Positions 16,378 to 25,492 of a DNA stretch of 64,000 nt are shown here, in pieces. The stretch's first letter is position 1. Every line of letters begins with the position of its first letter. The stretch is from Proteobacteria bacterium SG_bin9. Lineage in GTDB: Bacteria > Pseudomonadota > Alphaproteobacteria > Rhizobiales > Xanthobacteraceae. The position numbers and the translations under genes were made by a program. The stretch lies in NCBI GenBank assembly GCA_002083525.1, contig LWDM01000073.1:1-64000 (forward strand). Direction: 5' to 3'. The notes below the pieces were generated by a model. It made no database searches, was not told where the DNA came from, and saw only the letters and a program-made list of their open reading frames with translations.

Positions 16378-17268
16378 TTACGACAAGCGTCTACTCGCTT
16401 TGCGCGCGAGTGTCGCAGCGATAACATCGCGGGCCCATGTGCTGACGGCTCTGATACGGGGAACGTTTCGCAGATCGCTATGGATCGCGATGAAGACGGG
16501 TCTGTTGGACACTTCGGGTCCTGGGACTTCGATCAGGTCGGATGCGAGATAGCGCGGAAGCAAGGCCACGCCCACCCCGTTGCGTACGGCGTTCAGCAAG
16601 GCGCGGGTACTGGAAGTCATTGCCGCAAAAGCAAGCCCAGCCTGTCGCGTCCAGGCGCGCTCTGGAATCTCGCCGTATGCGGCGTCGTAACCCAGGATGC
16701 GCTCGCGGGCGAGGTCGAGAGCCTCCGGTTTGCGCCCGGCCAAATAACCGGCACTCGCGAACAGGCCAAACGACACGTCCGCCACACGGCGAACATAGAG
16801 GCTATCTCCCGACGGCTGAAAGAGCCGGATCGCGATGTCGGCCTCTCGCAAGGCCAGACTTGCAACGTCTGTCGAAGCGCGCAGGTCGACGGTGATGGCG
16901 CCCGAGCGCTTCCAGAGTTGGCCGAGTGCGGGAGCCAGTATCTCGCTGATGATCGGCTCCGTCGCCGACACGGTCACCGGCTCGGCGCGCGCCTTGGCGC
17001 GAAGTGCACCGAACTTGCGCTCCAGCGCGTGGAATTGGTCTGCGCCCTCATTGGCGAGAGCCTGCAATTCTCGCCCCGTCGCAGTAACGCGCAAACCGCG
17101 CGGGGTGCGCTCGACCAGCCGGAGGCCGATCGAGGACTCCAGAGCGGCAAGCCGGCGTCCGACGGTTGCGACCGACATCCCAGCCGCCGTTGCCGTTGCC
17201 GTCAGGGAAGCCGACTCGGCAGCCAGCAGGAAGAGCTTGAGGTCATCCCAGTTCACGGCAGCTCTCAC
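16378..17268 (-). CDS. LysR-family transcriptional regulator
   Basis: The product is 296 residues from GTG at 17268, or 292 from a second GTG at 17256. The N-terminus is a winged helix (LKLFLLAAESASLTATATAA, then GRRLAALESSIGLRLVERT), followed by a LysR effector domain. It is divergent from the small secreted YdhR-like protein, with palindromes in between, and abuts the xth remnant at its 3' end. This arrangement suggests local control of the neighbour plus autoregulation. Confidence 0.88.
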   Translation of the reverse strand: MRAAVNWDDLKLFLLAAESASLTATATAAGMSVATVGRRLAALESSIGLRLVERTPRGLRVTATGRELQALANEGADQFHALERKFGALRAKARAEPVTVSATEPIISEILAPALGQLWKRSGAITVDLRASTDVASLALREADIAIRLFQPSGDSLYVRRVADVSFGLFASAGYLAGRKPEALDLARERILGYDAAYGEIPERAWTRQAGLAFAAMTSSTRALLNAVRNGVGVALLPRYLASDLIEVPGPEVSNRPVFIAIHSDLRNVPRIRAVSTWARDVIAATLARKASRRLS

Positions 17269-17270
17269 TG

Positions 17271-17294
17271 TTCAAAAATGAAAAGCAAATTTGC
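17271..17294. promoter_or_regulatory. Palindromes in the LysR/YdhR-like intergenic region
   Basis: TTCA-AAAA-TGAA (17271-17282) is followed at once by the perfect palindrome GCAAATTTGC (17285-17294), in an AT-rich pocket directly upstream of the LysR start. This is where a LysR autoregulatory site is expected. No direct evidence for binding. Confidence 0.4.
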
Positions 17295-17382
17295 AATACG
17301 CGATCTTCCCGCGTCAAGCCGGCGCAGCCATCGTGAGGCCGGCTTCGGAAAGACGAGGCATACCTCAGCAATGGAGATGTCC

Positions 17383-17781
17383 ATGATCAGCTTTCTTGCT
17401 CTTGCCGGGACGGTCTTGTTCGGTGCCAGTGCGGCGATGGCTGCGCCGGGCGCTGATGTCCGGCCTGTGCCCGTGATCGTTGTCGTCAAGGTCCCAACGC
17501 CCGCGGGCGTGACGCCGGAACGTCTGCGCGCCGGTTTCGAACAGGCCGTGCCAACCTTCAAGGCGGCGCCGGGACTCATGCGTAAATCGTTCACGATCGG
17601 CGACGATCGCAACTTCGGTGGCGTCTACTTCTGGCAAAGCAGAGCGGCGGCCGAAGGCTTTTACTCGGATGCATGGCGTGCACGCATTCTACAGACCTAC
17701 GGTGCGCCTGCCGTGGTCGAATATTTCGAAGCACCGCTATCGATAACCGGGCAAGCCGTGAATGCTGTGACCGAGCGATAG
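17383..17781 (+). CDS. Secreted YdhR-like (dimeric alpha-beta barrel) protein
   Basis: From the ATG at 17383 (GGAG 6 bases upstream) this is 132 residues. ATGs at 17377 and 17371 are alternatives. The signal peptide ISFLALAGTVLFGASAAMAA is followed by a compact domain (VPVIVVVKVPTPAGVTPERL, then FTIGDDRNFGGVYFWQSRAA and FYSDAWRARILQTYG) like the YdhR/ABM putative monooxygenases. Most of those are cytoplasmic, so export is unusual. It is divergent from the LysR gene. Enzyme activity is not established. Confidence 0.75.
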   Translation: MISFLALAGTVLFGASAAMAAPGADVRPVPVIVVVKVPTPAGVTPERLRAGFEQAVPTFKAAPGLMRKSFTIGDDRNFGGVYFWQSRAAAEGFYSDAWRARILQTYGAPAVVEYFEAPLSITGQAVNAVTER

Positions 17782-17928
17782 ATTGCGCGTCCCGGCCGCT
17801 GGTTCTGCAACGGCCGGGAAGTCGTTCGCCGGTGGGTTGGTCGGCGGCAGATAGTCCTTGCGCACGTGGCGGATGGCGTCGGACTTCGGCGATTTCCTCT
17901 CGTTTCCGTTCCTGACTTCAACCGCGGC

Positions 17929-18909
17929 TTACTCGTTCGGCTTGATGCCGGCCGTCTCGACCACCTTCTTCCACTTCGCCGTCTCGGTGACGAGGTGCGC
18001 GGCGAGTTGTTCCGAGCTCGATGCGATGACGCGGCCGGAGACGGTTGCGAACTGCTTCTGCACATCCGGGTCGGCGAGAATCTTGCGCAGATCAGCGGAG
18101 AGCTTCGCAACGATGGGCGCCGGCACTTTCGCCGACGTGAACACCGCCCACCAGTTGCCCATGTCGTAGCCGGGAACGCCGCCCTCAGCGACAGTCGGCA
18201 CGTCGGGCAGCGTACTCAAACGCACGCTGGTCGTGACTGCAATTGCGCGCGCGGTGCCGCCGTTGACCTGCGGCAAAGCGGTCGACGCGTTGTCGAACAT
18301 CACGTCGATGCGACCGCTCATCAGGTCGGCCAAGGCCGGGCTGCTGCCGCGATAGGGGACATGCGCGAGATCGACGCCGGCTTGCTGCTTGAACAACTCG
18401 GCGGCGAGATGCAGCGACGAGCCGATACCGGCGGAGGCGTAGTTCAACGGTGTCGTCTTGGCCTTGGCGATGAGGTCCTTGATCGACTTGATGTCCGACT
18501 GCACCGGCACGATCACGATGTTCGGCGTTTCGAGCGCCAGCGTCAGCGGTGCGACGTCCTTCAACGGATCGTACGGCATGCTCTTGTAGAGGAACGGATT
18601 GACGGCCAGCGCCACCGCGCCGAGCACGAGCGTGTGGCCGTCCGGATCGGCGCGCACCGCGGCGCTGATGCCGATGTTTGAGCCAGCACCCGGTGTGTTC
18701 TCGACCACGATGGTCTTGCCGTAGAGCGCGCCGAGTTTGTCGGCGATGGTGCGGCCGATGATGTCGGCGGCGCCGCCGGCCGCGAACGGCACGATGAAGC
18801 GCATCTGCTTCGAGGGGAATTCCTGCGCGCCGGCTGGCGCTGAATTCAGCCAATACAGGGCGGCGGCACTGCCTGCGCCGAGTGCGGCGCGGCGAGAAAT
18901 CGATCGCAT
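17929..18909 (-). CDS. Bug-family periplasmic receptor (TctC-like)
   Basis: The ATG at 18909 with GGGAG upstream gives 326 residues. The signal has an RR motif (SISRRAALGAGSAAALYWLN). The mature part shows MRFIVPFAAGGAADIIGRTI, KTIVVENTPGAGSNIG and DVMFDNASTALPQV, all typical. No TctA/TctB genes are nearby. It is downstream of the MoxR/VWA pair on the same strand by 71 bp and could be read with it, but function links are not evident. Confidence 0.9.
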   Translation of the reverse strand: MRSISRRAALGAGSAAALYWLNSAPAGAQEFPSKQMRFIVPFAAGGAADIIGRTIADKLGALYGKTIVVENTPGAGSNIGISAAVRADPDGHTLVLGAVALAVNPFLYKSMPYDPLKDVAPLTLALETPNIVIVPVQSDIKSIKDLIAKAKTTPLNYASAGIGSSLHLAAELFKQQAGVDLAHVPYRGSSPALADLMSGRIDVMFDNASTALPQVNGGTARAIAVTTSVRLSTLPDVPTVAEGGVPGYDMGNWWAVFTSAKVPAPIVAKLSADLRKILADPDVQKQFATVSGRVIASSSEQLAAHLVTETAKWKKVVETAGIKPNE

Positions 18910-18980
18910 GGTTTCACTCCCGGCTTTTGCCAAGGATGAATATCCTGCGCGAGAATGCAATGGCGATTTGGTTGTAAGCG

Positions 18981-20369
18981 CTACTGATAGGCCGCGACGA
19001 TGTCGGAGACGGCGCGCTCAAGCTGCTTGGCGTTGGTGCACTGGCGCACGAGGCTGCAGAACGGCGTGTAACGCGGCATCTCGGAATCGCCCCAGCCCCA
19101 CGCCATGCGGCCTTCCGGATTGAGCCAGACGAGGCGCTTCGAGCGTTCACTGACGCGGCGCAGAATGTCGGCGCGCGGATCGAGATTGTTGGTGCGCGCG
19201 TCGCCGAGGATGATCACGGTCGTCTTCGGCGTGACGATGTTGAGCCAGCCCTTCTCGAAATCGGCGAGCGAGCGGCCGTAATCCGACGAGCCGAAGCCGG
19301 CCTTCGACATGATCTCGTTCATCGCCTCTTCGGGCGATTTCGTCTCGAGGATGTCGCTGACCTCTACGAGGTGTCCGGAGAAGGCGAACGAGCGCACGTC
19401 CGACACGACTTCGTGCAGGCTATGGATCAGCAGCAGGAAGAAGTCGGACACCTTCGCGACCGAGCCGCTGACATCGCACAGCGCGACGATGCGCGGCTTG
19501 TCGCGGTGTCGGCGTTTCCATGTGGTGAGGAACGGCACGCCGCCCCAGGCTGCATTGCGGCGAAGCGTGCGGCGGACGTCGAGATGGCCGCGGCGCTGGC
19601 GCTTGCGCGGCTTGGAGTATTTCTCGCGCAGCCGCCGCGCGATCATGCGGATCAGCGTCTGCATTTCCTTCACCTGCCGCGGATCGAGCCGCGCCATCGG
19701 CGCGTTGCGCAGGATGTCGTTGCGGAGGTTTTCCGATTCCTCGCGGCCGTAGAGCATCAGCGCCTGTGCGACGGCCTCGCGCACGGCGTCGCGCAGGCCT
19801 TCCATCGCCGCGGTGAGGCGTTCGGCGTCGCCGGGGTTCGATGCGGTCAGCGCTTCGAGATCGTCGCGCAGGCGCTGGATGCCCATCAGGTCGAGAATGC
19901 GCGTGGAGAACAGGCCACGCTGGGTGAAGTAGCGAATGTCGGAGAGCTGCGCGGCGTTGGCGGCTTGTGCGATCGCGGCCGCCAGCGCATTGCGATCCTG
20001 CGACATCAGCATCTGCGCCAGCTGGCCGAGTTCCGGCGCGCCTTCGGGCGATTGCTCGCCGCCACCTGACGACTCGGACGGCGAGTTGTCGTTGGCCGCC
20101 TTCTCCTGTTCCTCGGGAGAATCCTCCGGTGCCTTCGGCGGCGACTTGTCCAGTTCGGGATGATCGAAGAACAGATCGAAGCAGTCGGCGAGCGACTGCT
20201 TTTCCTCGCGGCTCTTGGCGAGGGTCAGCAGCAGCGTGTCCTTGAGCAGGCCACGATCGGAAAAGCCGACCGCCGCCACCGCGTGCATCGCGTCGATGCT
20301 CTCCGCCGGCGAGACGTGAACGCCGGCGCCGCGGGCCGCACGAAAGAACCGGTGCAGGTTCTCTCTCAT
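18981..20369 (-). CDS. VWA-domain protein, CoxE-like
   Basis: A protein of 462 residues. The N-terminus (MRENLHRFFRAARGAGVHVS) is typical of CoxE-type VWA proteins. A low-complexity acidic stretch (about 75-110) follows. The C-terminal VWA domain contains the metal-ion-dependent adhesion motif DVSGS and VIILGDARTNN. CoxD (MoxR ATPase)/CoxE pairs help insert metals or mature enzymes, as in CO dehydrogenase. Here there is no CO dehydrogenase in the window, so the client is unknown. It is 6 bp downstream of the MoxR gene. Confidence 0.85.
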   Translation of the reverse strand: MRENLHRFFRAARGAGVHVSPAESIDAMHAVAAVGFSDRGLLKDTLLLTLAKSREEKQSLADCFDLFFDHPELDKSPPKAPEDSPEEQEKAANDNSPSESSGGGEQSPEGAPELGQLAQMLMSQDRNALAAAIAQAANAAQLSDIRYFTQRGLFSTRILDLMGIQRLRDDLEALTASNPGDAERLTAAMEGLRDAVREAVAQALMLYGREESENLRNDILRNAPMARLDPRQVKEMQTLIRMIARRLREKYSKPRKRQRRGHLDVRRTLRRNAAWGGVPFLTTWKRRHRDKPRIVALCDVSGSVAKVSDFFLLLIHSLHEVVSDVRSFAFSGHLVEVSDILETKSPEEAMNEIMSKAGFGSSDYGRSLADFEKGWLNIVTPKTTVIILGDARTNNLDPRADILRRVSERSKRLVWLNPEGRMAWGWGDSEMPRYTPFCSLVRQCTNAKQLERAVSDIVAAYQ

Positions 20370-20375
20370 ATTCTT

Positions 20376-21323
20376 TTACCCAAACACGTTCTGCTTCTGC
20401 GCCTTGGCGACGAAGGCCGTCACCTGCGGCAGCGCGGTTTCGATATCCGCCTCGTATTTCAGGAGCACATTGAGCGTGTCCTTCACCGTCTGGTGGTCGA
20501 GTTCGCCGGTCTGCAACAGCACCAGCACGCGCGCCCAGTCGATGGTCTCGGACACCGACGGCAGCTTCTTCAGGTCGAGCGAGCGGATTTCGTTGACGAA
20601 GCCGACCAGCTGACGCCGCAGCGATTGCGAGATGCCGGGCACGCGGGTCTCGACGATGCGCTCTTCAAGTTTTTGTTCGGGGAAGCCGATGTGCAGATGC
20701 AGGCAGCGGCGCTTCAGCGCGTCGCCCATGTCGCGTTCGCTGTTCGAGGTCAGGATCACCGTCGGCGGTTTCACCGCCGAAATAGTGCCAAGCTCGGGAA
20801 TGGTGACCTGGAAGTCGGAGAGAATTTCCAGCAGTAGCGATTCGAACTCGGCGTCCGACTTGTCGATTTCGTCGATCAGGAGAACGCAGCCCTTGTCCTG
20901 CTCCAGCGCCTGCAGCAGGGGACGCGGTTCGACGAATTCCTTGGAGAAGAAGACGTCGCCGAAGTTGTGCAGCCGCTCGAGCGCCTGCGGCAGCGTCTCG
21001 GCATGGCCGAGCACTTCGCCGAGCTTGTCTTTCAGTATCTGCGTGTAGAGAAGCTGCTTGGCGTACTTCCACTCGTACAGCGCCTTGGCCTCGTCGAGGC
21101 CTTCATAGCACTGCATGCGGATCAGCTTGACGCCGCGCCAGGCGGCAATGGCTTTGGCGAGCTCAGTTTTGCCGACGCCGGCCGGCCCTTCGACGAGAAT
21201 GGGTTTCTCGATCTTCTCGGAGAGATAGACCGCGGTCGCGATCTGGCGATTTGCGATGTAGCCCGCCGAAGCCAGCCCTTGTTCGACGGCCTCGATCGAG
21301 GCTGCCGGCCGTTGTTCAGTCAC
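20376..21323 (-). CDS. MoxR-family AAA+ ATPase, CoxD-like
   Basis: The product is 315 residues from a GTG at 21323 that has AGGGATT upstream. A GTG at 21371 would add 16 poorly conserved residues. The Walker A motif EGPAGVGKTELAKA is near residue 40, the Walker B motif VLLIDEIDKSD near 125, sensor 1 in ILTSNSERD, and an arginine finger region in DALKRRCLHL. MoxR ATPases remodel target enzymes together with VWA partners, and the VWA gene directly follows. Confidence 0.86.
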   Translation of the reverse strand: MTEQRPAASIEAVEQGLASAGYIANRQIATAVYLSEKIEKPILVEGPAGVGKTELAKAIAAWRGVKLIRMQCYEGLDEAKALYEWKYAKQLLYTQILKDKLGEVLGHAETLPQALERLHNFGDVFFSKEFVEPRPLLQALEQDKGCVLLIDEIDKSDAEFESLLLEILSDFQVTIPELGTISAVKPPTVILTSNSERDMGDALKRRCLHLHIGFPEQKLEERIVETRVPGISQSLRRQLVGFVNEIRSLDLKKLPSVSETIDWARVLVLLQTGELDHQTVKDTLNVLLKYEADIETALPQVTAFVAKAQKQNVFG

Positions 21324-21459
21324 CGTCGTGAATCCCTGGGTCGTGTGCGTTTCCTGCCAGCAGGATAGCACCTTTCACGACGGGGCGGGCAATGCGGAGA
21401 ACGCGGCCCGGCCCTGCCGGACCGGGACGCTGTTCCGCTGTGCGGAGCCTGGGCCGCCG

Positions 21460-22455
21460 TTACTCCGGCTTGATGCCGGCGGCCTGGATCACCGGCAAAA
21501 GGCGCGCCTCTTCCTTCTCGCGATAAGCGGTGATGTCGGCGGTCGAGGTCGGCCAGGTGGTGGCGCCGAGGTCGACGAATTTCTGCTTCACGCCCGTGTC
21601 GTTGAGCGCCTTCGCCGAAATCTCGTTGATGCGGGCGACGAGGTCGGCCGGCATGTTCGCCGGACCGCAGAGCGCGGTCCATGACGACAGCTCGAAGCCC
21701 GGCAGCAACTCGTTGAACGTGGGCACGTCCGGCAGCGCGGGGCTGCGTTCCTTGGTCGTCACTGCAAGGGCCTTGATCTCGCCCGCGCGCACGCCCGGCA
21801 GTGAGCCCGGCAGATTGTCGAACAGCATCGGCACGCGGCCGGCGAGCAGATCGATCATCGCCGGGTTGCCGCCCTTGTAGGGGATGTGCTGCAGGTCGAG
21901 GCCCGCCATGCTCTTCATCATCTCGCCGGAGAGATGCAGCGTCGTGCCGATGCCGGCGGATGCGTAGGCGTGTTTGCCCGGCTCCTTCTTGATGAGCGCG
22001 ATCAGTTCTTTCGCGTCCTTCACCGGGAAGTCCTTGTTGGCGACAAGGATGTTCGGCAGTTGCCAGAGGCCGGTGATGAAGGTGAAGTCGCTGCCCGCCT
22101 TGAACGGCAGCTTCGCGTAAGTGCCGACCGCGATCACGTTGCTGGCGATCGAACCCATGCCGAGCGTGTAGCCGTCGGGCTGTGCCTTGGCGATGGCGTC
22201 GGCTCCGATGACGCCGCCGGCGCCGGGACGGTTCTCGACGACGAACTGCTGGCCGGTGATCTCGGCCATCTTCTGACAGAACAAACGCGAGCAGGTGTCG
22301 GTGGCACCGCCGGCGGGGAAGCCGAGCATGTAGCGCACAGGCCGGGCCGGCCAGGTGGAGGCTTGCGCGCGCGCAATGTGTGGCGCCACCAATGGTGTGG
22401 CGAGCGTTGCGCCGAGCAGCGCGAGCGTGCGGCGGCGGGTGATGCGGGAGGTCAT
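21460..22455 (-). CDS. Bug-family periplasmic receptor (TctC-like)
   Basis: A 331-residue protein. The N-terminus MTSRITRRRTLALLGATLAT has a twin-arginine-type signal. The mature protein has PVRYMLGFPAGGATDTCSRL, QQFVVENRPGAGGVIGADAI and VPMLFDNLPGSLPGVRAGEI. It is the third complete Bug receptor in 17 kb, again without membrane partners. The MoxR gene lies downstream on the same strand, 136 bp away. The ligand cannot be named. Confidence 0.92.
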   Translation of the reverse strand: MTSRITRRRTLALLGATLATPLVAPHIARAQASTWPARPVRYMLGFPAGGATDTCSRLFCQKMAEITGQQFVVENRPGAGGVIGADAIAKAQPDGYTLGMGSIASNVIAVGTYAKLPFKAGSDFTFITGLWQLPNILVANKDFPVKDAKELIALIKKEPGKHAYASAGIGTTLHLSGEMMKSMAGLDLQHIPYKGGNPAMIDLLAGRVPMLFDNLPGSLPGVRAGEIKALAVTTKERSPALPDVPTFNELLPGFELSSWTALCGPANMPADLVARINEISAKALNDTGVKQKFVDLGATTWPTSTADITAYREKEEARLLPVIQAAGIKPE

Positions 22456-22713
22456 GGTCGTTTCCTCTGATTTTTTCTTGTGCCGTCGAGCCTTATGGGC
22501 TCGCCGTGAAATGTCTTGGGGAATTCACGAGGAAACAGCGCGTAAGCCTGCGGCGGATGTTCGCGGTTTTTGAGGGTTGTCGGAGAGGTTCGGTTAACCG
22601 CGCGCACGGAATTGGATGCGCCGCGTCCCGGTCTTGAGGGCCGGTTAGCCATTCCAATGCTATCGCTCCCGGACAAATAAAAAGACCTTCAATAGGTCCT
22701 GGGGGAGCGTCCA
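22456..22713. other. 258-bp intergenic region before the small ORF
   Basis: This separates the Bug gene (left) from the 35-codon gene (right). A short hairpin GACCT/AGGTC (22684-22698) with loop TCAAT lies directly before the GGGGGAG ribosome site of the small gene. AT-rich sequence just upstream (GGACAAATAAAAAGACC at 22672-22688) could be promoter material. Nothing else was seen. Confidence 0.35.
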
Positions 22714-22821
22714 ATGAGTGCCATCAATTTCATGACCCTGGCCACGGTGGTTGCCGCCATGCTGGCGATCATGTCGCCGCGCGTCGAGCGCGCGCGGATG
22801 AAGATGCTGCGGGCGCGCTAA
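22714..22821 (+). CDS. Small hydrophobic protein of 35 residues
   Basis: ATG at 22714 follows a near-ideal GGGGGAG (22701-22707) by 6 bases. The peptide reads MSAINFMTLATVVAAMLAIM followed by a basic tail SPRVERARMKMLRAR, so it looks like a one-pass membrane peptide with a positively charged C-terminus. It stops at 22821. The strong ribosome binding site, membrane-peptide layout and isolated position argue for a real gene. A signalling or regulatory role at the membrane is only a guess, and no family is recognised. Confidence 0.5.
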   Translation: MSAINFMTLATVVAAMLAIMSPRVERARMKMLRAR

Positions 22822-22871
22822 GCCGCCACGCCGTCCGTACATCTTGAATCAGAACTTAACACGTTCATGAA

Positions 22872-22897
22872 CGGCCTCTCGCTTGCGCGTGAGGCCG
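22872..22897 (+). terminator. Hairpin after the small ORF
   Basis: CGGCCTC (22872-22878) and GAGGCCG (22891-22897) are 7-bp perfect arms around a 12-base loop, 50 bases after the small gene's stop. A short run of T follows only 14 bases later (ATTTTACC). It is a possible terminator. Confidence 0.35.
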
Positions 22898-23086
22898 CGC
22901 TGATCCGTGCGATTTTACCGTTGAATCAACCGTTTGTGCGCCGGGCGAACGGAACGCGTCAAACGGTAAGGCCTCGATAACGATGTAAGGGATTTCCGGC
23001 ACTTAAGCGGCCCCCGTTATCAATATCTACGGGATTTTCCTGCAAGGCTTCATCAATCGGATACCTCACCTTGCAAGCTCGTGGCC

Positions 23087-25492
23087 ATGCTTAAAGTCTA
23101 TAACTGTCTCGTCGACGCTCACGATTTCAGGCTCGTCGTTCTTGCCGCTCTTGTTTGTGCGCTTTCGTCGTTTGCCGCCGTCACGCTGTTGCGTCACGCG
23201 CGCAGTTCGGACGTGCGCACGCGCCGCATGTGGCTGGCCGTTTCCGCGATCGCCATCGGCTTCGGCATTTGGTCCACGCACTTCATTGCCATGCTCTCGT
23301 TCTCGCCGGGCGTTCCGAGCGGGTACAACATCACGCTGACGCTGCTGTCGCTGATCGCTGCGATCCTGCTGACCGGAACGGGTTTTGCGGCTGCCATCGG
23401 CGCGGATTCGCGCATCGCACCCTACTTCGGCGGCGCCATCGTCGCCGGCGGCATCGCCGCGATGCACTACACCGGCATGGCGGCCTTCGAGGTCGCCGGC
23501 ATCATTCTGTGGGACAGCTCACTCGTTATCGCATCGATCGTGCTCGGCGCGGTGCTCGGTGCGATCGCGTTGCCGGTCGGCCTGAAAAACAGCGGCGAGA
23601 TGAAATGGAAGGCCGGCGGCGCGGTGCTGCTGACGCTTGCGATCTGCAGCCATCACTTCACGGCCATGGGTGCGGTTTCGATCGTCCCCGATCCGTTGAT
23701 CAACGTACCGCGGGCCGCGGTGCCGGCCGGCTGGCTGGCGGCCGGTGTGAGCGTTGCAAGCTTCATCATCATTCTGCTGACCTTCGCCGGTCTCGCGCTC
23801 GATCTTCGCGAGCGCCGCCGCGCGGAAAGCGAAGCCGACCGCATGCGCGGGCTGGCGAACGCCGCCATCGAAGGCCTGCTGGTTTGCCATGACGGGTTGA
23901 TCGTCACCTGCAACGACAGCTTCGCCCGGCTGACCGGGACGAAAGCGGAGCGGCAGATGTCGCGGCCGCTGAGCGAATGCTTCCCCAACAACGACGACAT
24001 GGCGCGGCTTGCGCGCGAACTCAACAAGCCGATGGAATCGACAGTCCGGCGCGTGGACGGCGAATTGATTCCCGTCGAACTGATCATGCGCGAACTCGAC
24101 TACGGCGGGGTTCCGCATCACGTCATTGCCGTGCGCGACCTGCGTCTGCGCAAGAAGAACGAGCAGCGCATCCGCTTCCTTGCGCATCACGATTCGCTGA
24201 CGGGCCTTGCGAACCGAGCCCAGTTCAACGAACGGCTGGAGCAGGCAATCACTGAGACGGGCAAGGTCCATGGCCGCAGGCTCGCGGTGCTCTGCCTCGA
24301 TCTCGACCGCTTCAAGGAAGTCAACGACCTGTTCGGCCATGCTGCCGGCGACTCGGTTCTGCGTGCGGTTGCGTCGCGCGTCAGCGATGTCCTCGACGAC
24401 AGCCAGATGCTGGCCCGGCTCGGCGGCGACGAGTTCGCGATCCTGATGCATGACCTCGGCAACCCGGCTGCGGCAGGCCAGTTGGCCGAAAAGGTGCTGA
24501 ACGCACTGCGCGCCAGCGATGAGCAATACGACCGGATTTCGAGCAGCGTCGGCATTGCCGTCTACCCGGACGATGCCACCGACGCAGAGACGTTGCTGAG
24601 CTATGCCGATACGGCGCTCTACCGCGCCAAGTCCGACGGCCGCGACATGTACTGCTTCTTCGAGGCGAAGATGGGCGCCGAGGTGCGCGAGCGGCGGATG
24701 CTCGAGCACGATCTGCGCCATGCCGTATCGCGCGGCGAGCTGCATCTGGCCTATCAGCCGCAGCAGCATGTGGTGACCGGCGCCGTGACCGGCTTCGAGG
24801 CGCTGCTGCGCTGGCGGCATCCGGTTCGCGGCGACGTCTCGCCGGGCGTGTTCATTCCGATCGCGGAAGAATCCGGTTCGATCATGGAGATCGGCACCTT
24901 CGTGCTCGAGGAAGCCTGCCGCGAGGCGGCGACCTGGAGCGCGCCGCTGATGATCGCGGTCAACGTGTCGACGATCCAGCTCTACAATACGGACTTCGTG
25001 CAGGAGCTGCACGAGATCCTGCTGCGCACGGGCCTGTCGCCGTCGCGGCTCGAAATCGAAATCACCGAGACGGCGCTGGTGCGCGATTTCAACCGCGCGC
25101 TGATGACGCTGCGGCGGATCAAGGCGCTCGGCATTCAGATCGCCATGGACGATTTCGGCACCGGCTATTCGTCGCTGTCGAACCTGCGCGCGTTCCCGTT
25201 CGACAAGATCAAGATCGATGGCTCCTTCATCAAGGCCGTCGATCACAACGCGGAAGCGGCGACGATCGTGCGCGCGGTGCTCGGCCTCGGCCGCGGTCTG
25301 GCGCTGCCGGTGCTCGCCGAAGGTGTCGAGACGGTCAAGGAGCTCGAATTCCTGCGCAACGAATCCTGCGATCAGGTGCAGGGCTATTTCGTCGGCCGTC
25401 CGGCGGCGATCGGCAAGTTCCGCGACATCACGTCCGGACTGACGACCGACCTCCCGGCTGAGCTCGAACCGAAGGCGCGCCAGTCGGCTTGA
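23087..25492 (+). CDS. MHYT-PAS-GGDEF-EAL membrane signalling protein
   Basis: About 801 residues from the ATG at 23087 (GTG at 23081 is an alternative). Residues about 1-245 form the seven-helix MHYT sensor, including AAMHYTGMAAF, a domain proposed to bind metal and sense small gases. A PAS-like segment follows (GLANAAIEGLLVCHDGLIVT). The GGDEF domain has an intact RLGGDEFAIL, and the EAL domain has FEALLRWRHP, IEITETALVRDF and AMDDFGTGYSSL. It therefore may make and break cyclic-di-GMP. Its 3' end overlaps the convergent MarR gene by 65 bp. No cognate partner is near. Confidence 0.93.
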   Translation: MLKVYNCLVDAHDFRLVVLAALVCALSSFAAVTLLRHARSSDVRTRRMWLAVSAIAIGFGIWSTHFIAMLSFSPGVPSGYNITLTLLSLIAAILLTGTGFAAAIGADSRIAPYFGGAIVAGGIAAMHYTGMAAFEVAGIILWDSSLVIASIVLGAVLGAIALPVGLKNSGEMKWKAGGAVLLTLAICSHHFTAMGAVSIVPDPLINVPRAAVPAGWLAAGVSVASFIIILLTFAGLALDLRERRRAESEADRMRGLANAAIEGLLVCHDGLIVTCNDSFARLTGTKAERQMSRPLSECFPNNDDMARLARELNKPMESTVRRVDGELIPVELIMRELDYGGVPHHVIAVRDLRLRKKNEQRIRFLAHHDSLTGLANRAQFNERLEQAITETGKVHGRRLAVLCLDLDRFKEVNDLFGHAAGDSVLRAVASRVSDVLDDSQMLARLGGDEFAILMHDLGNPAAAGQLAEKVLNALRASDEQYDRISSSVGIAVYPDDATDAETLLSYADTALYRAKSDGRDMYCFFEAKMGAEVRERRMLEHDLRHAVSRGELHLAYQPQQHVVTGAVTGFEALLRWRHPVRGDVSPGVFIPIAEESGSIMEIGTFVLEEACREAATWSAPLMIAVNVSTIQLYNTDFVQELHEILLRTGLSPSRLEIEITETALVRDFNRALMTLRRIKALGIQIAMDDFGTGYSSLSNLRAFPFDKIKIDGSFIKAVDHNAEAATIVRAVLGLGRGLALPVLAEGVETVKELEFLRNESCDQVQGYFVGRPAAIGKFRDITSGLTTDLPAELEPKARQSA

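Noticed and set aside
16480..17382. Upstream extension of the YdhR-like gene
   Set aside because: It runs antisense through the LysR gene and lacks conserved sequence. The start at 17383 has its own ribosome site and signal peptide.
23519..25246. A 575-residue open frame opposite the MHYT-GGDEF-EAL gene
   Set aside because: It is a shadow of a strongly conserved gene and shows no domain motifs.
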